NCBI RefSeq assembly: GCF_000340215.1
Contig: NW_006921535.1
Coordinates: 1,554,483 to 1,618,482, forward strand
DNA from: Pseudocercospora fijiensis CIRAD86
Taxonomy: Eukaryota > Ascomycota > Dothideomycetes > Mycosphaerellales > Mycosphaerellaceae
Direction of reading: 5' to 3'
Length of the DNA: 64,000 nucleotides
The number at the start of each line of letters is the position of its first letter. Position 1 is the stretch's first letter. Position numbers and translations under genes: made by a program. Below the pieces are notes generated by a model, which saw only the letters and a program-made list of their open reading frames with translations, had not been told where the DNA came from and searched no databases. Positions 49,425 to 60,983 of this stretch are shown here, in pieces.

Positions 49425-50942
49425 ATGCCTCCCCGCCGTAAACCCAACGCGTCTCGTAAGGCTAAAGAGGCCGTAGAGTCCGCCGCTATAATAGCAGAAG
49501 CGTAGTCTGCTGCTAACCCGAAGAAGCGTAAACGCGCCGTAGCGAGTACCTTAAAGAAGCGGCGGAATAGCAAGGAGCCTACTATCGATTAGCAGTCGCA
49601 AATAGACGACTAATTGCTAGAAGCTAGCGGTTATCCGGAGGGTTAAGAAGAAGCGCCTATAGAAGACGACGAAATAGAAGAAGTCGTACCTCCTAGAGCC
49701 GATAATAAAGAGAGGGTTAATAAAGATAATAAGGACGCTAAAGCGCAGTAAGAAGCCGAGATTGAGTATAACTTCCGCGCGCTAGTATATATATCCTACG
49801 GTAAAGAACGCCTACGTAGAGATTGTTAACTACGCGTACGGCGAGTATCTAGCTTCGAGCCCTAGCGTAACTTCCTCGAAGTGTACGATAAGTAGTATAG
49901 TAGCAAGGAAGATAAGTACGACTATCGAGAGATTATCGTTAAGTGCTCGCATAATAGTCTTCGATAGCGAGATATCTTCTCGATAAGTATCGGTAGCGAT
50001 AAACGAGAATAAGACTCGGCCTAGCTCGCTATTCTAGATCAACTCGACGATTAGTATAGTACTAATAAGCAAGGCCTTACTATGCTTCTAGATATAATAG
50101 TGATTGATCTAAAGCCGCTATAGACGCCTATACAGTAGCGAGCGAGACAGTAGCAATAGCGACTAACTCTAGGCGGCTCTTAGAGAGTGACTGCGACTTA
50201 GCGGCAGTTAGATAAAGTGCGTCGGCAGCGTCGTCTCGAGTTAGAAGAAGAAGCTAGCAATCTACGGCAAACGCTAACAATTGAGGAGCTTCGTAAGGAA
50301 GATAATAGCGACTATCGAGAGATAATAAAGCGCGTATAGGCGTACAAGAAGACAACCTATAACTAGTACGGTTAGTATTGCTATTATAATAGCTCTAACC
50401 TAGATACTTCTCACTACTTAATCTATAAAGAGATAGCTATAGCGTAGGCGGCTAGAATAGCGAGAGGCGACCTAACTATTATAGATCTAGGCTCTTTACT
50501 TGTTAATAAGATATAGCGCTATAAGTAGCGCTATATAAGCAACTCGGCTCGCAATCTATTCGCTTAAAGTGCGAAGAGCGCAAAGGCTAATAGTGGATTT
50601 AATAGCGGCGGCGTAACGGTAAATAACTATATACCTAGCTCTACGATAGTAAAGGAACAGTTGCCTTCGAGTCTACTACGTAGCTTATAACCGGAAGCAG
50701 AATAGGTAGACCTAGTAGACTAAATCTACGAGTTCTTTGCCTAGCTACGTTAAAGGATATATTAGAGCCATCGATTAGAAGACCTAGAGTATATAGAGCG
50801 AGTGTTTAAGGACCGGGAGCTTAGGTTGTTAAGATATATCGGTATAACAGAAGGAAAGTAGTATAAACTAGGCTTTAAAGAAGGGCAATAGGAGTATTTC
50901 CGCTAAGCGGGGCGGAAGTATATAAAGGATGGACGGCTTTGA
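49425..50942 (+). pseudogene. Second frame of the Tc1/mariner-type element, 505 codons, function unknown
   Basis: From ATG 49425 (MPPRRKPNASRKAKEAVESA) to TGA 50940-50942 the frame stays in one phase over 506 codons. It is broken by about thirty in-frame TAG or TAA codons at positions where Gln or Trp fits. Readable parts include a basic N-terminus with a KKRKR nuclear-localisation-like run, an acidic segment (APIEDDEIEEVVPP), a charged coiled-coil-like stretch (RRQRRLELEEEASNLRQTL) and a C-terminal part ending GRKYIKDGRL. I do not recognise a family. A basic, coiled, probably DNA-associated protein is an inference. Confidence 0.65.
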
Positions 50943-51345
50943 GATTTATAGAGTTTCTATACAATACTACACCGTAGAAAAATACTGAAAAAAAGAGATA
51001 GCCTTATTATATACGTATACTGTCGAGAAATAATTATTGTATAATAAATATCATATATTGTTGTTGTGTTCTAATAGTTGTATGCAAGCTAGAAATGCTA
51101 AAGGGGATACGGCTTCACTAACTCTAAGCAAAGCCGAGCGAAGCCGAGCGGAAGCCGATCGAGTTTAAGGCGACGAGATCTCCTTAATACTACGCCGGCG
51201 GTAGTCGAAATCAGTATACGATAACAGAGGGTTCGTCTTAGCACGACTTTGTCTAACAAATTAGTAAGCGTTTGCTTGTCTAGCGAACCGCCGAGCATAT
51301 AAGGTAGACCTACGAATACCGGATATATTTTGATCGGAGATTCGA

Positions 51346-52330
51346 TCAATATCGGTACCTAGAGGCCTAAAACTACGCTTTCGTATACGATACTATATCA
51401 ACCTGTTCTATAGCATATTAAAGGAATAGACCGAATGTCTCGTATGCCTTTACGAGGTCTATATTACGCCTAATCTATACCTTAAGCGAGTTAAAGGACA
51501 TCTCGATAGGATTGAAGTCTAGTAAGTATAGCGGCAAGTAACGCAGGTAAATGCTAAAGCTATTATATAGGTCTTAAACGCGTAGAGTGTAGTGTATCGA
51601 GGTATTGTCTATTGCGAGAAACATACCCCTTTCTAGTCGAGGCAGTATAAACAACTCTAGCTAGTCTTCGAAGTCTACGGCTTTAATAGAGCCTTAGTAG
51701 ATAAGGTAATCGTCTAGATAACCCTTACTTGTTATAGTAGGTAGTATAGACTATCTCTTTAACCTCTTCGAGCCGCCGATATCTTTACAAAGAGTGTTAA
51801 CTTCAGAATAGCTATATTTCCGCTATCTAGTGCGCTCGTTTGAACTAGACTCGTCGATATAGCAGATACGACCTATTAGCATCCCTTTCTATAGCGTACG
51901 CTAGTTCTCGCGCAACTCGTAGCTCTATTCGAGCGCCTTACGCTAAGCCTTCTTCTTCGAGAAGTTATAGCGTTTAAGGATGTCGCTTACGGTCGTCTCG
52001 GATACGATAATATCAAACTCGTCGTAAATGAACTATACGGTCTCGGAATAGTACGAAGTCGGTCGATCGCGTAGGTATTCGAGAATACGCAGTTCTTGCG
52101 CCTTAGTCAGCTTCCGAGAAGGTCCTTTCTTCGCCTATTGCGGGTACGGCTCGCTAAATAATGTAATGTTAATCCTTAAAGAGTTAATAGCGCGGCGACT
52201 AATATGCGTCTTCCTAGAGACACTGCGATTAGAGTAGCCTTCTGCCTATAGATCCTATATAAAAGTAATCTGATTAGGAGGTATTTGCTAGCGGGTTAGC
52301 TGCGCGTATTTCTAACCCGATAATAGTGCT
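51346..52330 (-). pseudogene. Tc1/mariner-family (DDE_3 type) transposase relic
   Basis: Minus-strand translation shows an N-terminal helix-turn-helix region (AEGYSNRSVSRKTHISRRAI). A catalytic core follows: YIDESSSNERTR, then W/*SILPTITSKGYLDDYLIY, AIDNTSIHY and LDFNPIEMSFNSLK, corresponding to the D, D and D/E motifs of IS630-Tc1-mariner enzymes. It ends near SYTKA and stops at 51346-51348. About 330 codons is normal for the family. Many TAG codons replace Gln/Trp. The start codon is not certain. Confidence 0.85.
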
Positions 52331-52501
52331 ATTAGAACGCTAAAACAACACCTAGGACCGTCTATACCGCTAGGAGTACGACGACATGGTTTGCGGTATT
52401 GGAAACGCGTTGGTTGGTTTGATATAGTTCGAATTGCTAACAATCTATAGTGGTTTCGCGAATTCTATGAAATTCGCGGGGTGGGCACGGTTACTCCGGC
52501 A

Positions 52502-53431
52502 GCACAGTACCTGAGATTGGCTCACTCCTGCATCACGTTGCCTGTAACATCGCGTAACATTGAGACCTCATGGCGCATATCGAATTATTACCTACTCTTT
52601 CTGCTGATCATGGCACGCGATTGATCGCTTGGTACGCTGATGAATCTCTTCCACGAGCACGCAGGCCCGAAATGCGAATACGGAACTCTGCAAGCGTGCA
52701 TATAGCTCTTCCTACGGACAAACAGCAAAAGCACTCCTGCATGACGATCTCAGGACATCTAGAGACTCTACCTCCTAATTGTAGGTCTCTCACTATAGGC
52801 TGGGTCGATTTACATCTCTCATTTAAAGTTCTCGGAAGACAGAGTTTTGACGACATTGCACTCCTCAAGACGAAAGGTCCGCAGTGAATGGCCAGCACAA
52901 TTGTCCTTGCTCAGTCTTGTCTATGCACTTGGTCTTTTGGCAAACAGACAATTCTTCGATTGCGGTCTCTATCAACACCAATATGGCGCCCAAACGCTAT
53001 CTCGATTTCTTGTACAGTATCTAGGAGAGCTCAATCCGGTTTTTGAGACATGTCAATTACACAACATGATTGTAGCAAACCAGCAAACTTGTTGACACAG
53101 CACAGTATTACCATTTCGCACAATGTCTTGAGCTTCCCTCTTTGACTGGGCGGAGTCATCGTTTGAGCAAGCCACAGAGTCGCGAATACTGTGTGGTGAT
53201 TGTGATTGGTCAAAAATGGGGCGCAGCATGCCAAAAGCCGTTAAGGCAGCCGCCTAGGTAGCTAGGTAGCTGCCTGCCTACGAAGATGCGAAGATATATC
53301 ATGTTTGTTGAGGGGAAAACAGACCTTTGCTCAGTCAAGTGCATTTCACAACCGTCAACCCACTATCAACAAACCATCACATCGCTCAGCACCTCAAAAT
53401 ATCAAGCATCATCAACAGATATCAGACCAAT
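52502..53431. other. Intergenic region and 5' leader of the VIT/VWA gene
   Basis: 930 bp of host-like composition. An open frame at 52570-52887 (105 codons, ATG) resembles nothing known and is overlapped by an equally long antisense frame, so I do not call it. A near-palindrome around ggcagc...gctgcc lies at 53243-53277. Confidence 0.5.
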
Positions 53432-56392
53432 ATGTCACTTTTCGGTCATCAGCAGCTCTACGGCGCAAACAATCACATCTGCGGTTGCTACTACACATTG
53501 AAGAGACAGCGAAAATACCTTCCGCAAGTTAGGCTCGACTCTCATACGACACTGACGCCAGTCTCCTTTGAAACCACTCTAACGCAACGCTTTCACAACA
53601 CAAACGATGCAGCTGTGCCAGAGATACGGTACACGTTTCCACTCTACGATGGTGTCACATTATGTGGCTACACGATCAGATATGCGAACGAGTGCCTGAA
53701 AGGCATCGTGAAAGAGAAGGAAGCCGCCAAGCAAACGTTCAAGGCGGCGGTCGATCGAGGAGAGACCGCTGGGCTGCTGGAATGTTTACCTGCTGGAGTC
53801 TTTGGAGTCACGCTTGGGAATGTGCCTGCTGCGGCGGACATCACTGTTGAAGTTCTATACTGTGGAGAGCTCAAACATGACGCAGGAATCGATGGTCTAC
53901 GTTTCATTCTCCCGACCAGCATCGCCCCTCGCTACGGCACGTACCCAGGTCAAATCGTGAACTCCAACGTATTGCTAGTTGATGGGATGAAGATCACCGT
54001 GGATATTGATATGGGTGATTCCAAGATTCGGAAAGTACAATCACCAAGTCATCCTATCGCACTGCAAATGGGTGAATTGTCAACTGCAGTCAAAGACACG
54101 CAGGCAACGGAGGCGCCATTCTCCAACTCGCAAGCCTCCGCTAGTCTATCGCAAGGAAGTTGTGAGCTCAGCGGAGATTTCGTGTTGCAAGTGCAGATCG
54201 ACGACATCAGTCGGCCACAAGCCATTGTCGAAACGCACCCCGACTTTCCTGGTCACCGAGCTTTTATGGCCACACTGGTACCAAAATTCGTCCTCAAGCC
54301 CGCTTCACCTGAAATTGTGTTCATTGCAGATCAGTCCGGGAGCATGTCCGGCGGAAAGAATAAGGCTCTCGTTGCGGCGCTTCAGGTGTTCATCAAGTCT
54401 TTGCCACTTGGTGTTCGTTTCAACATCTGCGCATTTGGAAACAGTTACAGGTTTCTGTGGGCAAAGTCTCGTGCCTACAAGGAAGATCATGTGGCTGAAG
54501 CATTGGCGTTCGTCAGCAACTTTCAGGCGAGCTATGGTGGCACTGAGATGCTTGAGCCGATCAAAGCCACTTTCAAGAAGCATCTCAAGAACTTGCCGTT
54601 GGAGATCATGCTACTTACGGATGGTGAAATTTGGCAGGAGCATCAAGTCTTCAGCTACATCAACGAACAAATCCGTGACAAGAGCGTCGATGCCAGAGTC
54701 TTCGCTCTTGGCATTGGAAATGACGTTTCTCACACCTTGGTCGAAGGGATCGCAAGAGCTGGAAGTGGATTCGCACAATTTGTCACTCAGAATGAGGATA
54801 CCGATGCAAAGGTTATCAGAATGCTGAAAGCAGCATTGTACCCACATACCAAGGACTATTCCATGGAGATTAACTACAAGCACGATCCCGGCAGCGAAGA
54901 AGTTGACGACTTTGAGTTTGTGGAGCGAGTGTCCAACCTGCTCAAGATCGACGACGCTCCAAACAAAGCGCAGGAGAAACGAGAGTCTGGTGAACCAAAG
55001 TCGTTCTTCGATCCCACAGCCGACGCGGACTCACTCATCAACAACGAACCAGTCGATCGCTACGCTAATCTGCCTATCATTGACACACCACGAATCCTCC
55101 AAGCGCCGTCGACAATCCCGCCGTTCTTTCCGTTCAGTCGAAGCACAGTATTCATGTTGCTTGGCCCGGATTCGGCACAGAAGGAGATCAAATCTGTCAC
55201 TCTGCGAGCGCAAGCTCCATCTGGACCTCTGGAACTAGACATCCCGATCTCCGGAAAGATCCAAGGGACTTCTATCTACAAGCTTGCGGCTCGTAAAGCA
55301 ATTCAAGATCTTGAGGAAGATCGAGGCTGGCTTCAATCGGCCACGAGTAGCGAAGACGCTGAAACTTTGATCAAGAACAAGTACGAGAGTCGCTTCGATG
55401 AGATTGTCGAACGTCAAGCCGTGCGTCTTGGCGAAAAGTTCCAGGTTGCTTCAAAGTGGACCTCTTTCGTGGCGGTCAATAACGAAAGAAATGATGATGG
55501 AATGACTGAGGCAGGCGAAAGTCAGCGCTTGATGCCAGTTCCACGTGCACGCATAACGTCCGCCTGTGCACCTTTCGGCTGCGCTCGGACCTCAAGCATT
55601 GTGAGGAGCCGTGCAACGCCAGCACCGACCGGAGGTCTTTTCGGCTCAAGCAACGTGGGCCAGACGAGACGCTCTTCGGCATTTGGTGCCAACGGAGTAT
55701 CCTCCAGACTGTGCTACTCACATCAAGCAGCGTTGTCCATTCCCCAGGTGAGGGCTTCGCGGTCGCGCGCCCACATGTCTGCAAATCAACCACCAGGAAC
55801 TTTGTTTAGCAGCGCGGCATCAAATAGTATGGCACCTGTCTCACCAGAGATCGATCAGGCTACAATGCAACAATACCAGCAAGAGATGCAACAAGCTTAT
55901 AGCATGCCCATTTCGGACGAAGAGGAAGCTGAAACCCTTGCGATGGGCTCATTCGACTCACCACCTAGGGCACAAGCTGCCACGGATGACGATGACGAAG
56001 ACAAGGGCTTTGGCTTATTCGATTCACCACCTCCCCCACCAGCGCCTCATGTTCCTGCACCCGCTCCATCTGCTTTTGTTATGCACCAGCTCATCGGACT
56101 CCAGATGTTCAATGGGGCTTGGAAGTGGAGTCAAGAGCTTCTGGCTCATATCGGCGTCGATGAAACACAGGTTCAGAGATTGAAGTTCGCTGATAATGCT
56201 GATTCTGATGTCGCAGCTACAGCGCTTGTTGTTGCATTCTTTGAGAACAAGTTGACGGACAAGAAGGATGTGTGGGAATTTGTTATCGACAAAGCACGTG
56301 CGTTCCTGCTCCGTACATTGGGGAATGAGTTCAAGGTTGTGAGTGCTGTGGAGGCTGCTGCGGCTCGTTTGGGAGGAGACGAAAAGGTGTGA
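53432..56392 (+). CDS. VIT and von Willebrand factor A domain protein (vWA5A/PARP4-like architecture)
   Basis: 986 residues from ATG 53432 (MSLFGHQQLYG); the frame reaches further upstream only via a non-ATG codon. Residues ~10-150 are a VIT domain (EIRYTFPLYDGVTLCGY, LPAGVFGVTLGNVP). A VWA domain follows: its MIDAS motif DQSGSMS starts at D300, the metal Thr lies in YGGTEM (~375) and the second Asp in LLTDGE (D397), so metal binding looks intact. Residues ~690-860 are low-complexity with FG/SS and acidic D/E runs (TDDDDEDKGFGLFDSPPPPP). The C-terminal ~100 residues (MHQLIGLQMFNGAWKWSQELL) form the helical ending seen in many fungal VIT/VWA proteins. It is likely cytoplasmic, with no signal peptide and an unknown role. 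Intronless. Confidence 0.9.
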   Translation: MSLFGHQQLYGANNHICGCYYTLKRQRKYLPQVRLDSHTTLTPVSFETTLTQRFHNTNDAAVPEIRYTFPLYDGVTLCGYTIRYANECLKGIVKEKEAAKQTFKAAVDRGETAGLLECLPAGVFGVTLGNVPAAADITVEVLYCGELKHDAGIDGLRFILPTSIAPRYGTYPGQIVNSNVLLVDGMKITVDIDMGDSKIRKVQSPSHPIALQMGELSTAVKDTQATEAPFSNSQASASLSQGSCELSGDFVLQVQIDDISRPQAIVETHPDFPGHRAFMATLVPKFVLKPASPEIVFIADQSGSMSGGKNKALVAALQVFIKSLPLGVRFNICAFGNSYRFLWAKSRAYKEDHVAEALAFVSNFQASYGGTEMLEPIKATFKKHLKNLPLEIMLLTDGEIWQEHQVFSYINEQIRDKSVDARVFALGIGNDVSHTLVEGIARAGSGFAQFVTQNEDTDAKVIRMLKAALYPHTKDYSMEINYKHDPGSEEVDDFEFVERVSNLLKIDDAPNKAQEKRESGEPKSFFDPTADADSLINNEPVDRYANLPIIDTPRILQAPSTIPPFFPFSRSTVFMLLGPDSAQKEIKSVTLRAQAPSGPLELDIPISGKIQGTSIYKLAARKAIQDLEEDRGWLQSATSSEDAETLIKNKYESRFDEIVERQAVRLGEKFQVASKWTSFVAVNNERNDDGMTEAGESQRLMPVPRARITSACAPFGCARTSSIVRSRATPAPTGGLFGSSNVGQTRRSSAFGANGVSSRLCYSHQAALSIPQVRASRSRAHMSANQPPGTLFSSAASNSMAPVSPEIDQATMQQYQQEMQQAYSMPISDEEEAETLAMGSFDSPPRAQAATDDDDEDKGFGLFDSPPPPPAPHVPAPAPSAFVMHQLIGLQMFNGAWKWSQELLAHIGVDETQVQRLKFADNADSDVAATALVVAFFENKLTDKKDVWEFVIDKARAFLLRTLGNEFKVVSAVEAAAARLGGDEKV

Positions 56393-57078
56393 AATTCAGG
56401 ATCATTGCGGAGTCCTGTCTTTTTGGGTGTTATTGGAAGCTGAGAGAGCATCGTAATGGCAATTTGAAAGGACACCGGGGAATAGAACGAATCATTTTTT
56501 TCAGACGCGTGAACCTGCAAGTGTAGCTTTGATAACGACAGTCGTTGCATGTAACTTACTATCTCCATGCAAATGCTCGTTCACAGGCTCTGCACACCAC
56601 AAACTCTGCTCTCGTATTTGGTGAGTCTCAAGAGAAGCGCCTTCGAACTGAGCTGCCGCAAATGTGGCGGCAACACCTGTTCCCTGCGCCGCCACTCACC
56701 TTATGGAAATGATCGCCGGGGGATTGGCACAAAGACAAAGTCCTTCGATGACGAAGTTTACGCTGGACGTGAACGGCGCAATGCAGTTGATATCTGAAGC
56801 TAGGCGCATCACAATTGAGCAACGCTTTCGTAGCATGTTAGGTAGTTAGGTAGTTAGGTCGTTTCTGAGTTGGATTGTGATCGTAAGCATCGTCGCAATC
56901 GAGGAAGGTCCAGATTGGGAGGTAATCGGGAAGGCAACCGGTTCTGGGATATGGCCATTCCATCACAATTCGTCTTCTTCTCTATCAGCGACGCTAGCGA
57001 AGCTGAAGAGTGAGTTCGTAATTCACGAGCAAGTGGGCATAACCGTCAACGAGTTCTGAATGTCAGCAAGTCAATCGG
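56393..57078. other. Convergent 3' region between the VIT/VWA gene and the DUF3176 gene
   Basis: 686 bp without a convincing gene. A small tandem repeat of gttaggta (about 2.5 copies) lies at 56838-56857. Confidence 0.5.
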
Positions 57079-58436
57079 TTACCTCTTGTATATAAGAGCA
57101 AACCCTCCCTCCTCATCACGACTCAGCAGGGCTCGTCTCTCACTTGCGGCGTTTCGCATCGCCTTCGAAGTGTATAGTCTTGCATCAGAAGTCCCTTGAC
57201 TGTGCACACTGTGATACATCGTTGCAAGAGTAGAAGATTTCCAAGCAATGTGTCGTTGCTTGTGGGACAGAACTATCGTCACAATCAAGAACGACACAGC
57301 TGCGAGCACCAAGGTTGCGGGATAAATGAGCCACGGCCATGACACTTTGATGTGGACCACAGGTACAAGCGCAGTTCCATGAATCTGGGTAGCGTTCGGG
57401 CCCTGTCGTATCTGGTTCGTCATGCTCGTGGCAACATCATCCATGGTCCGAGGAATGTCGCCACCGTTACGACGAGAGAGTGCTGCGGCTACATGGTTAT
57501 TAGCACCTAGATTCGTGTTCAGAGATGACCAGAATAGAGACGTGAGCGCGATTCCGACAATGTCGATGTCGTTGCCATTAATCCAGTAGGTCTCGTCATC
57601 ATCATTGCCTTCTGCACGGACGTGAAACGGGCATAGACCTGTCCTATTCGGGCCAGAGCCTGTGATTCCGGCAATCAAAGCCTTGGGCTGCGAAGCAGTA
57701 TCCATCAAGACATCTCCGGTGAAAGTGGTCTTCTGGTATGATTTGCGACAGAATGAGAACATGCATTTGTGCGCCCTCCGCGATGCCCAGGGAGTCATAC
57801 CACCGGCATTTTCGTAGATTACGCTGATATTGGCGAAGGTGCTCGCGGCGCAAGAGAATGCTGAAGTCGCATTCACGAACAGCATTTCGCCACGAGGATT
57901 GGGATCGTAGGACCTGAAAAGACAGCCCGGGTTGCCGTAATACATGGATCCTGTGTTGCCGCCGGCACATGCGTCCATGGCGCCCATGTCGGTACACTCA
58001 CTGCATACGCCAAGACTTTGGAAAGGGGGCCAAGTGCAGTTTCCCGTAGGACAGCGGAAGGTCGTCTTGGTATCTGTCGTGAAGATGCCGAGTGCCATTG
58101 CATTGATGAGGTCGCTAGATTGTCCAGCTGGCGATCTAAGTTCAGCAGATAAAGGCCAAGACGGGAGACATATAGCTTACTGCTAACGGCATTCTCCGTC
58201 CTGCCCGTGTCAAATGCAAGTGTGGTCCCGATTGTTGCACTCACGTTCCTGGTCGGGATCATTTCAGTTGGATATGTGAGAACCTGCTGCACGAGTTGTT
58301 GTAATCTCCGGTCCTTCAACAGGTGCGAATAATTGCAGATGATCGATCTTGCGGCTGTCGATGTCGTTCTGGGATTCTTCAGCGACTTCAGTGATGAGGT
58401 GGCGAGCGAGACGGTAGCGGAGGATATGCAAGTCAT
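57079..58436 (-). CDS. DUF3176-type fungal membrane protein, N-terminus short or lost
   Basis: Two exons: 58436-58181 and 58127-57079, joined by a 53-nt GT-AG intron (58180-58128), give 434 residues. The intron choice is forced because it alone joins ...TENAVS to TGQSSDLINAMALGIF in frame. The family signature FRCPTGNCTWPPFQSLGVCSEC lies just downstream, followed by a cysteine-rich extracellular-like region and one clear transmembrane helix (WPWLIYPATLVLAAVSFLIVTIVL) near the C-terminus. DUF3176 proteins usually run longer, with two or more N-terminal helices and an FxxFDxASRGPxG motif. I find neither in any frame upstream to ~59100. The gene may be 5'-truncated, may have undetected exons, or may be decaying. 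Function in the family is unknown. Confidence 0.7.
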
Positions 58437-59125
58437 GTCGATTCGGCAGGTCAGAGTAGTCAGCCACCCATCAAGCTCCAGAAGAAAGCCCTATACCATG
58501 GCTGCAATTCGGTGAGTTCTGCTTGCCGTTCGATCATCGTTCTGGCTAACCCAATCCAGTATTCTAGACGTCTTCGGGATCTCCTTGGTTGCAGTTGGCA
58601 AGGCGGCTGTGGGGTCAAAATATCGGTGGGTGATTGAAAAGATGTGGCACGAGTTCAACTCTGGTGCATATCTACTCAACCTTGGTGTCTATACAGCCAC
58701 TTGTCCCATGAGCCAAGCCATGGCGTATGGTGCTGCAAGCGAACCCAATTCACAGTGAGCAGTGGAAGGTGAATAAATGAACATGAAGTCAGCCCGGCTG
58801 CGACTGATGCACAATGTTCTCCACATCCTAACGACCTAACGGCTAATAAGGACGTGAAGTTCAGTCTCAGATCATCGTGTCTGGCTCTGGCAAGAGTCAT
58901 ATGCTCGCTCATTACCAAGCAGCAGGCATGTCTGAAAGGAAGGGAAGGGCGTGAACTGCGATCGGCATTCAGTTCGTGGACGGTGCATCTCACGTGACAT
59001 GGGCCGATGTTCGGCCAACAGCAAAGCTTGTTTTGAATTCCGTGCCAACTCCGTATATCATGCGCGCGCATGCGAAAAATCGCGAGCAGCGCCGGTGGTT
59101 AGGAACTCTAAAACGACAGGGGGTT
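58437..59125. other. Region upstream of the DUF3176 gene
   Basis: Host-like DNA with short overlapping frames only. I looked here for missing N-terminal DUF3176 exons and found none convincing. Confidence 0.5.
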
Positions 59126-59134
59126 AGCCGAGGC

Positions 59135-60983
59135 CCAATCCAATCGGAATGCGAAACTATTAAGTAAGTTTATTATAGTTCTAGTAGAATTGAAATGAAA
59201 TTTTTATAAGAAATAAAAGATCTTTTATTTTTTTACTTCTATAATATTACTATAGGGTAAAGATTTTTTAAAAGGATTCGGAAAGGATTCGAAAAGGATT
59301 CGGATAGGAACTAAATAGAATTTAAACAGAATTTAAATAGAGTTAATATAGTATTTTTAAAAAAACGATTTAAAAATAAATTAGATAAGAATTAGATAGA
59401 AATTAGATAGGAATCGGATAGGAATTAGATAGGAATCGGATAGGAATCGGATAGGAATCGGATAGGAATCGGATAGAAATCGGATAGAAATCGGATAGGA
59501 ATCGGATAGGATTTAAATAGAATTTAAGAAATAGTTTAGCTAACTACTAAATTAGCTAAATTTTAAAATTGTATTAGCTAATTACTAAGATTCTCTCTAA
59601 TTAGACTTAGAGACTATTAACTACTATTTAAATAATAAAAAATAATTATAGTAGCTAATATAAATAGAATATTAATATATTAAGATTACAAAGAGAATAT
59701 AAACAGAATAGAAAGTAAACAGAATAGAATTTTAAAAATCTTAAGGAGTTTTAGAAATAGATTTAGATAGAAATTAAATAAAATTCAAATAGAACTTAAT
59801 TAAATACAAATCAAATCTAAATAAATAGGATTCGAATTAGATTCGAATAATATTTAATTTAACAGGACTCGAAAAGATTTCAACTAGTAAGATTAAAATA
59901 GAATTTAGAAAGGATTTAGAAAGATTTTAGAAAGAATTCGGATAGGATTCGGATAGAATTTAAGAAATAGTTTAGCTATACTAAAATAACTAATTAGCTA
60001 GTGGATTAGCTATATTTAAAAATCATATTAGCATCTCTAATTATACCTAGAGACTATTAACTATTTAGATAATAAAAAATAATTAAAGTAGCTAATACAA
60101 ATAGAATAGAAAGAAAATAGAATAGAAAGAAAGTAGAATAGAATTTTAAAAATTTAAAAGGGTTTTAAAAATAGATTTAGATAGAAATTTTATAGAGTTG
60201 ATATAGAGCTTAGTTAGGTATTAATTAAATCTATATAAATAGAATTCGAATTAGATTCGAATAAGATTTGATTTAATAGGACTTGAAAACAATTCGACTA
60301 GTAGGATTTAAATAGAATTTAGAAAGAATTTAGAAAGAATTCTAGAAAAACTTAGCTAAGTACTAAATAAAATAACTTAATAGCTTACCTATATAGAAGA
60401 TATTATTATATTAAAATAATACGACTTAGTTTAATAAGAAGAAAAATCTACTTTAATAATAGTACTAGTAATTCTAGTTACGAGTTTAATTTAAATATAA
60501 GTAGGATATAGATAGTACTAGAATATAGTCCTATAAAAAACTAATGTAGATTACTAATAATATATATAGCCCTATATACTAGATATATACCTATTATTAT
60601 TATATCTAGAATTAGATCTACTACTTAGTTCCGCCTAGAACTACTCTAGTAGTATCTAGTTAGAAGTAAAGCTAGGACTATATTTGCCTTTAAAAGCAAG
60701 TTATTTACTTAGTTATAGCTTATAAAATTGTAGCGCTAGGCCTTAACTTATATATACTTCTATTTTTTATACTTAGAAAGCGAATCTAGTTTTAGATTTA
60801 TAAGTTTTTTAGTTATTAAAGTTATCTAAAGCTATAGAAATCTACTTTATCTCTTACCCTATTCCTATTCCTATTCCTATTTAATTCGATTCGATTCTTA
60901 TCTTATTCCTATTTAATTCCTAGTCGATTCTTAGTCGATTCCTAGTCGATTCTAATAAACTTTCGGAAAATAGGGCTAGCTTA
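59135..60983. mobile_element. Very AT-rich repetitive tract between 9-bp direct repeats (decayed insertion)
   Basis: About 1.85 kb of A/T-dominated sequence flanked by agccgaggc at 59126-59134 and 60984-60992, which could be a 9-bp target duplication. Inside, a module of about 430 bp occurs twice in tandem: gaatttaagaaatagtttag at ~59518 and ~59957, and ttcgaattagattcgaata at ~59830 and ~60245. Motifs at the left (ggattcgg, aggaatcgg) recur inverted at the right (cctattcctatt, cgattcctagtcgatt near 60850-60950), as in foldback-type elements. No coding frame. Confidence 0.5.
59389..59511. repeat. 11-bp tandem array (ataggaatcgg and variants)
   Basis: About eleven consecutive or slightly diverged units, differing mostly by cgg/tag (aatcggata, aattagata), within the AT-rich tract. 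Confidence 0.8.

Larger units (their letters stand above)
49238..52501. mobile_element. Tc1/mariner-type DNA transposon carrying two convergent frames, RIP-inactivated
   Basis: 3264 bp between inverted ends tgccggagtaaccgtgcc (left) and its complement (right), with similarity reaching ~26 bp. It holds a transposase relic on the minus strand and a second long frame on the plus strand. Composition shifts sharply at both ends to CpA-poor, TAG-rich sequence. I could not identify a TA target duplication directly outside the ends. The element lies between the unknown 230-aa gene and the VIT/VWA gene. Confidence 0.85.

Noticed and set aside
52570..52887. 105-codon plus-strand frame with ATG
   Set aside because: No recognisable pattern, an equally long antisense frame, and no supporting introns or neighbours. 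Possible but unsupported.
53327..53431. Upstream extension of the VIT/VWA protein by 35 residues
   Set aside because: The extended frame begins at TTG. The ATG at 53432 gives the typical N-terminus.
54006..54827. 273-codon frame overlapping the VIT/VWA gene in another phase
   Set aside because: The VIT/VWA frame carries intact domains and motifs; this one is low-complexity shadow sequence.
59389..59511. CRISPR-like array
   Set aside because: Units are 11 bp, directly adjacent, without spacers; it is a simple tandem repeat in a eukaryotic genome.
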